Shown here: positions 25,036 to 32,878 of the stretch, one piece after another
How positions within the stretch are numbered: the first letter of the stretch is position 1
How the letters are laid out: each line of letters opens with the position of its first letter
Assembly (NCBI RefSeq): GCF_017813335.1
Contig: NZ_JAGIYY010000012.1
Location: 1-64,000, forward strand
Length of the DNA stretch: 64,000 nt
Reading direction: 5' to 3'
Source: Tianweitania sediminis
Lineage (GTDB): Bacteria; Pseudomonadota; Alphaproteobacteria; Rhizobiales; Rhizobiaceae
Made by a program: the position numbers and the translations under genes
Notes under the pieces: model-generated
The model's database searches: none
The model's input: the letters and a program-made list of their open reading frames with translations, nothing else
Told to the model about the DNA's origin: nothing

Positions 25036-26244
25036 TCAGGCCTCGGCGACCGGCCACTTCCAGAAGTCGTCCCCTTCTTCGTTCAAATGGCGGTTCAGCA
25101 CCATTTTGTGCACCTCGTCCGCGCCGTCCACGAGGCGCGCCTGGCGGGCATAACGGTAGATCCATTCCAGCACCGTATCCTTGGAATAACCCCGCGCACC
25201 GTTGATCTGGATGCCCACATCGGCTGCCTGGTGCAGAAGGTTGGCCACATGCACCTTGGCCATGGAGACTTCCTTGCGGGCTCGTGAGCCCATGTCCAAG
25301 GCGTAAGCTGCCTTTTGCACCAGCAAACGGCCGATCTCGATCTTCATCGCGAGGTCGCCGAGCATCAATTGCACGCTTTCGCGATCCGCCAACCGCACGC
25401 CGAACCCATGACGCTGGTCGGCATAGTCTCGCGCGATTTCAGTGCAGCGCTTGGACAAGCCAAGCCAGCGCATGCAATGCGTCAGACGTGCAGGTCCAAG
25501 CCGGATCTGCGTGATCTTCATGCCCTTGCCTTCGGTCAGCAGCAGATCCTCCTCGGGAATTTCCAGTCCGTCGAACTCGAGTTCGCAATGGCCGCCATGC
25601 TCTTCCGGCCCCATGATTTCGATGCGCCGCTTGATGCGCCAGCCCGGCTGGTCCTTGTGGAACATGAAGGCCGAAAGCCCGTTGCGCGGGTCGTCGGACG
25701 TGCGGGCGATGAGAATGAAATGGCTGGATTCCTCGGCCCCCGTGATGAACCACTTGGTGCCGGTGACCACATATTTGTCGCCGCGCTTTTCAGCCTTGGT
25801 CAGCATCATGCTGGGATCAGATCCGCCGCCCGGATGCGGCTCGGTCATCACGAAGGCTGACTTCACGTCGCCGCGCACGATCGGCTGCAGCCACTTTTCC
25901 TTCTGGGCCGGCGTCGCGATCTGCTCCAGCACCATCATATTGCCATCGTCCGGCGCGGACGAGTTGAAGATGGCCGGGCCGAAGATCGAGCGGTTCATGG
26001 CTTCGTAGCAAACGGCCATGCCGCGCTTGTCGAGCCCCTGCCCGCCCGTTTCCTGCTTCAGCTGCAACGACCACAGGCCCTCGGCCTTGGCCTTTTCGCG
26101 CATCTTGTCGAGCAGCGGCAGGTTGATGTTGCCATGCGCGTCGTAGGAGGCCGCGTCACTTTCAAGCGGCAGCACATGGGTGTCGACGAAGTTGTAGATG
26201 CGTTGACGGAAGTCCTCGACGCGTGGGGGAATGGTGAAGTCCAT
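25036..26244 (-). CDS. acyl-CoA dehydrogenase
   Basis: A 402-residue FAD-dependent acyl-CoA dehydrogenase. Recognisable blocks are SAFVMTEPHPGGGSDPSMM, KWFITGAEESSHFILIARTS, HCMRWLGLSKRCTEIARDYA and the FAD/C-terminal helix NGARGYSKDTVLEWIYRYAR. It resembles the ACAD10/11-like branch, which fits the kinase-like gene on the other side. It starts at ATG 26244; the frame stays open further upstream but would overlap the SDR gene. It follows the SDR gene by 10 bases in one operon. Confidence 0.93.
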   Translation of the reverse strand: MDFTIPPRVEDFRQRIYNFVDTHVLPLESDAASYDAHGNINLPLLDKMREKAKAEGLWSLQLKQETGGQGLDKRGMAVCYEAMNRSIFGPAIFNSSAPDDGNMMVLEQIATPAQKEKWLQPIVRGDVKSAFVMTEPHPGGGSDPSMMLTKAEKRGDKYVVTGTKWFITGAEESSHFILIARTSDDPRNGLSAFMFHKDQPGWRIKRRIEIMGPEEHGGHCELEFDGLEIPEEDLLLTEGKGMKITQIRLGPARLTHCMRWLGLSKRCTEIARDYADQRHGFGVRLADRESVQLMLGDLAMKIEIGRLLVQKAAYALDMGSRARKEVSMAKVHVANLLHQAADVGIQINGARGYSKDTVLEWIYRYARQARLVDGADEVHKMVLNRHLNEEGDDFWKWPVAEA

Positions 26245-26254
26245 CGCTATTGCC

Positions 26255-27007
26255 TTACAAGGAGGAATTGGTGTGGCCGCCATCCACCACGATGGTGGAG
26301 CCGGTGATGTAGGCGCCGGCGTCCGACGCCAGCAGAAGGAGCGCGCCATCGAGTTCGCCCGGCTGCCCCAGGCGGCGCTGGGGAATGCGCTTGATGAGCG
26401 CTTCGCCGGGAGCGGTCTTGAAGAAGGCGCTGTTCATTTCGGTCTCGAAATAGCCGGGGCAGATCGCGTTGACGCGGATGCCGTAGCGTGCCCATTCCAG
26501 CGAAAGCGCCCGCGTCAGGTGCACCAGACCGGCCTTCGATGCCGCGTAGGCAGACAGTTCATGCGCCACGCGCAGCGCAATAATGGATGCGATGTTGACA
26601 ATCGAGCCGCCGCGCCCCGCTTGCTGCAGCGCCCGTGCCGCTGCCTGGGCGACAAGAAACGGTCCCTTGAGGTTGACGTCGAGCGTCCCGTCCCAATCGC
26701 TTTCCTGCATATCCAGTGAACGCTTGGCGCCGCTCACCCCGGCATTGTTGACGACGATGTCGAACGGTCGGGTTCGCTGCGCAAACAGTGCGTTGATGGA
26801 CGAGGACTGGCTGACGTCGAGTTTCACCGCATCCGCCACGGCACCGCTCGACCTAAGCGCGTCACGCTCCGCTTCCAGGCTTTCCAGGCGGCGCGCCGCG
26901 AGCGTTACCTCCGCTCCATGCCGGGCAAAAAGGCGGGCGAAATGCTGGCCGAAGCCACTCGAGGCTCCTGTCACGAGAACCTGCTTGTTCTTGAGATCGT
27001 CGAACAT
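26255..27007 (-). CDS. SDR-family oxidoreductase
   Basis: A 250-residue classical short-chain dehydrogenase. The coenzyme motif is VTGASSGFGQHFARLFARHG, NNAGVSG is the central motif, and YAASKAG carries the catalytic Tyr and Lys; the C-terminus IPQRRLGQPGELDGAL is typical. It probably oxidises a 3-hydroxyacyl-CoA or related substrate, given the neighbours. It is first in a two-gene operon with the acyl-CoA dehydrogenase gene. The promoter and operator at 27021-27065 lie directly upstream. Confidence 0.92.
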   Translation of the reverse strand: MFDDLKNKQVLVTGASSGFGQHFARLFARHGAEVTLAARRLESLEAERDALRSSGAVADAVKLDVSQSSSINALFAQRTRPFDIVVNNAGVSGAKRSLDMQESDWDGTLDVNLKGPFLVAQAAARALQQAGRGGSIVNIASIIALRVAHELSAYAASKAGLVHLTRALSLEWARYGIRVNAICPGYFETEMNSAFFKTAPGEALIKRIPQRRLGQPGELDGALLLLASDAGAYITGSTIVVDGGHTNSSL

Positions 27008-27020
27008 TCCACCTCCAAAT

Positions 27021-27065
27021 GTGAGCGAGCGCTCACTCTATATACTGCACCTGGAGCTGTGGCAA
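27021..27065 (-). promoter_or_regulatory. SDR-acyl-CoA dehydrogenase promoter and operator
   Basis: On the minus strand TTGCCA (27065-27060) and TATAGA (27042-27037) are 17 bases apart. One base later is GTGAGCGAGCGCTCAC (27036-27021), containing TGAGCG-AG-CGCTCA. The start codon is 14 bases further. A repressor bound here would cover the transcription start. The same operator is found at 23892-23905. Confidence 0.65.
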
Positions 27066-27187
27066 GCTCCCTCTTCTGCAATCCCGCAGCCGGTGGCCGG
27101 GGAAATGCAGTCATCAGGGCCAATGACGGCGCGCCGGGATTGTGGCACTCGCACGCGTCGCTCTTGTCGGAAAAGGAGGATCAACGA

Positions 27188-27940
27188 ATGACCCTCAGCA
27201 TCACCACCATTTTCTTTCTGCTGCTCGCCGGCTTCTTTTCCGGTGTGGTGAACGCGATCGCCGGCGGAGGCACCTTTATCTCGTTCGGCGCCCTGACCCT
27301 GGCCGGTCTGCCGCCGATTTCAGCCAATGCGACATGCTCCATCGCCCAGTTTCCCGGCTACGTGACCTCCACGCTCGCATACTGGACCGATATCCGCAAA
27401 AATCTGCGCGGCGCCGTCTTGTTTGCGGTTGTGTCGGCCGTGGGGGCGCTGATCGGCTCGGGCATTCTGCTTATGCTCGACAACCCGTCCTTCCGCGCGG
27501 TCGTGCCCTGGCTGCTGATTGCCGCGACGGCGCTTTTCGCGGCGGGTCCCTGGTTGAAACCGAAGCAAGGGGTCAACCAGCAGCCCTCCAAGGGCCTTGG
27601 AGCCATTGCCCAGTTCCTTACCTCCATCTATGGCGGCTTCTTCGGGGCAGGCATGGGCATCATGATGCTGGCGAGCCTCGGCTTGACCGAGAAAACCACC
27701 GATTATCACAAGCTCAATGCGCTCAAGAACCTGCTGGCCGTTGTGATCGCCGCGGTGGCAATCCTTGTGTTCACGGCAGGTGGAGTGGTCGATTGGACGG
27801 CAGCGGTCGTGCTGATCCCGGCAGTCGCGGCAGGCGGTTATGCCGGCGTTTGGGTGGCCAAGCGCCTGCCGCAGTCGCTTGTGCGGGGCGTGGTGATCGC
27901 CATCGGCATCGCCTTGGCAATCTACTACTTCACGGTCTGA
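27188..27940 (+). CDS. TauE/SafE-family sulfite/organic anion exporter
   Basis: A 250-residue membrane protein with about eight hydrophobic helices and the two family repeats. The first starts LLLAGFFSGVVNAIAGGGTF; the second includes TSIYGGFFGAGMGIMMLASL. Members export sulfite, sulfoacetate or similar anions; the substrate here is unknown. ATG 27188 is preceded by AAGGAGG 9 bases upstream, which fixes the start; the frame is open far upstream but without a ribosome site. It is divergent to the SDR gene. Confidence 0.9.
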   Translation: MTLSITTIFFLLLAGFFSGVVNAIAGGGTFISFGALTLAGLPPISANATCSIAQFPGYVTSTLAYWTDIRKNLRGAVLFAVVSAVGALIGSGILLMLDNPSFRAVVPWLLIAATALFAAGPWLKPKQGVNQQPSKGLGAIAQFLTSIYGGFFGAGMGIMMLASLGLTEKTTDYHKLNALKNLLAVVIAAVAILVFTAGGVVDWTAAVVLIPAVAAGGYAGVWVAKRLPQSLVRGVVIAIGIALAIYYFTV

Positions 27941-27958
27941 GGCAGGCGCGCTGCCTCA
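27938..27958. terminator. hairpin spanning both stop codons of convergent genes
   Basis: TGAGGCAG-GCGCG-CTGCCTCA is a perfect 8-bp stem. Its first three bases are the stop codon of the TauE-type gene and its last three are the complement of the tamB stop codon. No T-run follows on either strand, so termination is plausible but not certain. Confidence 0.5.
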
Positions 27959-30900
27959 GTAGTCCCGCTCATAAAAGATGCCGACACTGGAGTCGTTGGT
28001 GCCGGCCGCGCCGCGCACCTTGAGGTTTTCCGTGACGTCCAGGTTGATGGTGGCGCGCGCATTGCCGCCGGCACCCGCTTCCACGCCGAGGTAGACATTC
28101 TCCTGGATGTAGCGCCCGGCACGCACGGCCGCATTGCCTTCGCTGTCGGTCACCACATCGAGGTCGTCGAGCCCCGTGTTGGCCCGAAGGCTGCCCAGAA
28201 GCGAGCTGTTGCCGCCGCCCGCCAGTTCCGCAGCGGCTGCGGCAAGCTGGGCGATCTGGAACGCAGAAAGATCGTTGATGCTGCGGTTGAAGATCAGCCG
28301 CGCAAGCACCTCATCCTGCGGCAACTCCGGTTGCGACGAGAAGTTGATTTCAACGTCGGACGCACGGCCGGTGACCGTCACGAAAACAGTGATGTCGTCT
28401 GCTTCCGAGCGAGCGACGAAGTTGAGGTAAGGATCGAGATCGCCGACCAGCGTCACTTCGCCTTCATCGAAGGTGATGCGCTGCCCCAGGATGCCAACGC
28501 GGCCGCGGATCAGTTCCAAAGCGCCCACCGGCTGGATGTTCGTGACCGGCCCGGTGATCTGCACGGAACCGCCGAGTTCGGCATCAAGGCCGCGGCCGCG
28601 CACGAACACCTGGTTGGGCGCGTTGATCGTGATGTTTAGGCTGGCGACGCTCGGCCGCGCCTCCGGCACCGGCGTGCCGTCATTCGCCTTTGCGCGGGCC
28701 AACGTCGCGCGGACGCCGGGAGGCGGGTTGACGTGGCGGACATCGATCGCGGCCGCACCCCCACCGAAGCTTTCCGGCACGGTGATTTCGGCGCGCTCGA
28801 CGTTGATGGTTCCGCCGATAAGCGGATCCCGCAACAAGGCGCCGTTGATGGTCAACTGTCCGTCCACCGTGGCAACCAGCAACTCGCCGTCCGCATATCG
28901 CGCGTCATTGAGAGTGATCGCGATGTTGACCGGCAAGTTGCTTCCCGGTGCGATGCCGATCGTACCTGACGCAGAAATCGTGCCACCACCAGCGATGGCG
29001 CCACTGACCCGCTCGATGGTAACAGTTTGCCCACTGATGCCGACGTCCATCGCTATGTCGCTGATCCGCACATTCGTGTCCGGGTCCACCACTGCAGCAC
29101 CGGTGGAGGTGATGCGACCCTGAATGTCCGGCTGCTGCAAGCTGCCGGTCACCGATACGTCGGCGCTGACAGTCCCTGAGAGCTGCGTGCCGCGGTCGCC
29201 AAGGAACCGGTTGGCAATCGCAAGCGGCGCCTGCGCGTTGATGTCCACCGCAAGCCCCGAACCCGACAACGGGATGCGGCCATTGCCGCTGACCGTAAGC
29301 CCCTGCGCACCATTGACAGTCAGGCTGTTCAGCGTGACGGCATTGTCGCCGTAAGCACCGTCGGCTTGAAGCGAGAGCGGCGTGACGCCAGCATTTGCCA
29401 GCGGTGCAGCGCTGATGCCGCTTCCGGACAGCTGAAAGCTGGCCGTCGGATCGGCAAGGGTACCACCGACTTGGGCGGATCCGGTAACCGTTCCCGACAG
29501 GTTCTGGTCGGGAACAACGGCGTTGAGGATCGCCAGCGGAAACGCGTTGAGCTCCACATTTGCGGAAACTTCGCCACCTTGCAGCGGGACCCGACCGTTT
29601 CCGCTCAGGGACAAGCCCTGCGGGCCGCTGATGCTCAAGCTGTTCAGCGTCACCGCGTTGTCGCCATAAGCGCCATCGGCCTCGATCGACAAGGGAGCCG
29701 CACCCGCGCGAACAAGCGGTGCGGCGCTGATGCCCGTGCCGGAAATCTGGAAGGTGGCAGCGGGATCGCTGATCGGGCCGGTGACGCGGGCGGAGCCGGT
29801 CACCGTTCCGGCAAGATTCTGGTCAGGCAGCACAGCGTTCGCAACGGCGAGCGGAAAAGCGCCAATCGTGACGTCCAGCGCCAACTCGCCTTCGCCGAGC
29901 GGCACAACGCCTTCCGCGCGGGCCTCCAAACCCTGCGGACTGGTGATGGCGGCATCCACGGTCAGCAACTGGTTCTGCGTGCTTCCCTCAGCCACGACGT
30001 CGATCGACTGCAGCCCCGCTTGCCGCAACTGCGCGGCTGTCAGATCTTCACCCCGAATATCAAACGAGATCTCTGGCGCAGTTCGAGTGCCATTGACCGC
30101 CACCGTGCCATCAAGCGTGCCGCCGAGCCCGAGATCCGGGACGATCGTGTTGGCGATATCCAGCGGCAAGGATGCGATCACCAGGTCAAGATCGATCGCT
30201 TCTGCGATTTGCCCCTCGGCCTCGATCCGCCCGCCGCCCACATCGAGAGCCACGTCATCAATGGTGATGACGTCATTGATGATGGTCACCGATGCCGGCT
30301 GCAGGAGCCGTGCGCTGGTTTGGCCTTGCGTCAGGGCGAGCTCATTGAGCGCCACGCGGAAACCCGTTTGCACGCGCGACAGCGATCCTGCCGTCGTGGC
30401 TTCCGTGCCGTTGGCGAGCGCCACGGAGGCGGAGAAATCGGTGGTGTCCCCGTTCTGCCGCGCTTCCGCGTCAAGACGTGTCAGCGTTTGGCCACCCGCA
30501 ACCACGTCTCGCGCGGCAATGGTTGCATTGCCACCAGGCACGTTGAAGAGGTCAGAGAATTCGGCTTCCACATCCGCACTGCCGAGGCGCACCTCGTTGA
30601 ACACAAGGTTGCGGACTTCGGCCGTGACATCGCCGTCTTGGTTGCCGTTGACCGGGCGCAGCCGGATTGTGGCGTCGATTGCTCCAGAAGCTTCGGCAAG
30701 AAACAGCGCAGCCGCCGTGGAAATGTCCCTCGCCTCCAGTTGCACTTGGCCTTCAAACAGGCCGCTGGACACGATCTGCTCGATGTCGCCCGTGAGTTCG
30801 GCACCGCCCGCCGAAAATCGGAGATCGCTGAGCTTGCGAGTGTTGGCGGAAACGGCGACACCACTGGCAAGCTGCACACGGTTTCCGTCCAGGAAAGCGC

Positions 30901-32878
30901 TGCCCGTGATGTTGCCGTCGAGCAGGTCCGGCAGGCGTACGCCCTCGAAACCGACCTGAGCATCCGTCAGGGTCCGACCGACGAGGCGACCGCTGGGCAC
31001 GGCAGCGTCAAGCGAAAGGCGGATCACGCCGTCCGTCCCTTGCGCCCGGCCTGCGGCGGTCAAACGTCCGCTGGCCTGCTCCGTCAAGAGAGCAAGGTCG
31101 CTCAAGGAAAGGTTGAAGTCGAAGTCGGCTGCACCCGTGGCAAAGCGGCCGTCGGCATTCAGTTCCACTTGATCGTTTGCCACGCGGAAATCACGGGCAA
31201 CGAGCCCATCCTCACCGCGAGCGATGCCGCCGGTGATGCGCGTTTCGCCTCCGAGCAAGGCATCGGCCGCCGGCGTATCGAGGGACAAGCCGGTGGCTGA
31301 ACCGTCTAGCGTCAGGTCGAAAGCGCCGCCTGTTGCGTTGACGGTTCCTTCGGCATCCAGGCGCAGTGCGCCGGCGAGGTCGCGCCCGGCAAGCGCCGAA
31401 AATGGCGCGATGGAGGCCGCATTGACCCCGATCTGGCCGTCGAAAACGAGATCGGCAATGACGCCGTTCAAGGCAACTTCGAGCCCGTTGCCAGCAAGGT
31501 TCGCACGCTCGAGCTGAACGGGCTGGCCGGCGCGCCAATCGCCGGCAACATCCAAAGTGATCTCGTTGCCAAGGGCTTCCGCCACTTCGGGCGACGCGGC
31601 ATCAAGCCCACGGGCTCCACCATTGACCTGGAAGCTGACACGGCGGGCAGCGGCATCCTGAAGGTTCTGCGCCAGACCGGAAAAGGTCAGTGCAACCTCC
31701 TCGCTAGAAAAGCTGCCGGTCTGGAGATCTTGCACAGTCAGGGCTCCGGACCACTGGTCGCTCGCCGTGTCGCCGAAGGAAATCCTGAGTGCAGCGCTTT
31801 GAATCGTGTTTTGTCCGGGCACCGGCAGAAGGATCGGCTCGGCGGTTCCATTGTCGACGGTCGCGTTCACCGTCAGGCGCTGCAGGAAGTTGTCGGCGGC
31901 GGTTTCTGCCTGTGCGCGAAGCTGCAGTTGCGCGCTGTCGACCTGAAGTTCATCGAGCCGGAAGCCGCCCGCGTCCTTGGAAACACCGCTCGCCTGCAAT
32001 TGCGTCGACTGGCCGAAGAACGGACGGAACCGCTCCGGGATCAATGCCGCGATCGGCCCGCTCACGGAAGTCGTAAAGCCCAGCCCGAGGTCCTGGCGCC
32101 GAAGAGCCAGGTCGCCCGTCAGGATCCGCTGCTGGGCCGCATCGAGCGTCAAGGCAAGGTCGAATTGCTCAAGTGGGCCCTCGCCCTCAACCACGAGGCT
32201 GACGGGAGGCCGGTTCTCGATCTCCAGCAGATTGGCGACGATGCCGTTTTCCGGCTCCTGCAGCCTCAAGTTAATGCCGAGGTTCTGCGTTTCGTTCGAG
32301 TATGTCGCCGTCAGCGCGAGCTGCCCGCCCGGTCCGTCGAGGCGCGTGACGTTCAGCGCCGTGTCAAGCGACCCGTCCGCCAGCTGAACGCGACCGGTGA
32401 CCGAAAGTTCGGAAGCAAGGCCGAACACAGTGGGCCCGAAGACCACGCGCGGCACGGTCAGTTCTTCAAGCGTGATCGACACCGGCAGTTCGGGAAGCGC
32501 GAACCCGCCACTGCCCGCTTCCGGAGGCGGCAAGCCTTCTTCCGGCAGGGGCTTGCGCAACACCTCGATGCGCTCCGCCGCCAAGGTGGAAATCTGGAGG
32601 CGGCCGAGCAGAAGAGCCCGGCGCGTCCAGTTGATGCGCGCGTTGATGATGCGCAGCCATACGCCTTCGCGGTCGGCGATGGTGATCTCGCCGATCGTGG
32701 CATCGGACGACAGCGCCCCCTGGATGTTGTTCAGGCGGATCTGTCGGTTGGGCGTGGAAAGCTGATCTTCCAGCAGTCCAACCAGATAGGAGCGCTCCTC
32801 CTCGGGTGTTTCATCCTGCGCGAGTGCAGGAAACGCGAGAAGCAGAATTGCGAGGAGAAGAGCGAGAATTCGTGTCAA
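27956..32878 (-). CDS. tamB: translocation and assembly module protein TamB
   Basis: A 1640-residue inner-membrane-anchored periplasmic protein. An N-terminal signal anchor (ILALLLAILLLAFPALAQ) is followed by a very long beta-rich region and the C-terminal TamB/DUF490 domain (from about 1380), ending GIFYERDY. It forms a lipid-conducting bridge or assists outer-membrane protein insertion together with TamA. Residues about 995-1210 contain tandem repeats of 105 residues (DGAYGDNAVTLNSL; FPLAxxNAVxPDQNL). Its start overlaps the tamA stop by 4 bases, so the two are translated together. Confidence 0.95.
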   Translation of the reverse strand: MTRILALLLAILLLAFPALAQDETPEEERSYLVGLLEDQLSTPNRQIRLNNIQGALSSDATIGEITIADREGVWLRIINARINWTRRALLLGRLQISTLAAERIEVLRKPLPEEGLPPPEAGSGGFALPELPVSITLEELTVPRVVFGPTVFGLASELSVTGRVQLADGSLDTALNVTRLDGPGGQLALTATYSNETQNLGINLRLQEPENGIVANLLEIENRPPVSLVVEGEGPLEQFDLALTLDAAQQRILTGDLALRRQDLGLGFTTSVSGPIAALIPERFRPFFGQSTQLQASGVSKDAGGFRLDELQVDSAQLQLRAQAETAADNFLQRLTVNATVDNGTAEPILLPVPGQNTIQSAALRISFGDTASDQWSGALTVQDLQTGSFSSEEVALTFSGLAQNLQDAAARRVSFQVNGGARGLDAASPEVAEALGNEITLDVAGDWRAGQPVQLERANLAGNGLEVALNGVIADLVFDGQIGVNAASIAPFSALAGRDLAGALRLDAEGTVNATGGAFDLTLDGSATGLSLDTPAADALLGGETRITGGIARGEDGLVARDFRVANDQVELNADGRFATGAADFDFNLSLSDLALLTEQASGRLTAAGRAQGTDGVIRLSLDAAVPSGRLVGRTLTDAQVGFEGVRLPDLLDGNITGSAFLDGNRVQLASGVAVSANTRKLSDLRFSAGGAELTGDIEQIVSSGLFEGQVQLEARDISTAAALFLAEASGAIDATIRLRPVNGNQDGDVTAEVRNLVFNEVRLGSADVEAEFSDLFNVPGGNATIAARDVVAGGQTLTRLDAEARQNGDTTDFSASVALANGTEATTAGSLSRVQTGFRVALNELALTQGQTSARLLQPASVTIINDVITIDDVALDVGGGRIEAEGQIAEAIDLDLVIASLPLDIANTIVPDLGLGGTLDGTVAVNGTRTAPEISFDIRGEDLTAAQLRQAGLQSIDVVAEGSTQNQLLTVDAAITSPQGLEARAEGVVPLGEGELALDVTIGAFPLAVANAVLPDQNLAGTVTGSARVTGPISDPAATFQISGTGISAAPLVRAGAAPLSIEADGAYGDNAVTLNSLSISGPQGLSLSGNGRVPLQGGEVSANVELNAFPLAILNAVVPDQNLSGTVTGSAQVGGTLADPTASFQLSGSGISAAPLANAGVTPLSLQADGAYGDNAVTLNSLTVNGAQGLTVSGNGRIPLSGSGLAVDINAQAPLAIANRFLGDRGTQLSGTVSADVSVTGSLQQPDIQGRITSTGAAVVDPDTNVRISDIAMDVGISGQTVTIERVSGAIAGGGTISASGTIGIAPGSNLPVNIAITLNDARYADGELLVATVDGQLTINGALLRDPLIGGTINVERAEITVPESFGGGAAAIDVRHVNPPPGVRATLARAKANDGTPVPEARPSVASLNITINAPNQVFVRGRGLDAELGGSVQITGPVTNIQPVGALELIRGRVGILGQRITFDEGEVTLVGDLDPYLNFVARSEADDITVFVTVTGRASDVEINFSSQPELPQDEVLARLIFNRSINDLSAFQIAQLAAAAAELAGGGNSSLLGSLRANTGLDDLDVVTDSEGNAAVRAGRYIQENVYLGVEAGAGGNARATINLDVTENLKVRGAAGTNDSSVGIFYERDY
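29260..29890 (-). repeat. tandem 315-bp (105-residue) repeats inside tamB
   Basis: Two close copies and a weaker third lie in line. The codons for YGDNAVTLNSL recur near 29346 and 29661, and those for NAVxPDQNLxGTVTGSA near 29500 and 29815, both 315 bases apart. The period equals a whole number of codons, so copy-number change would keep the frame. Confidence 0.75.

Noticed and set aside
29366-31300. 644-codon plus-strand open frame
   Set aside because: Antisense to tamB; Arg/Gly-rich nonsense composition and no family motif.
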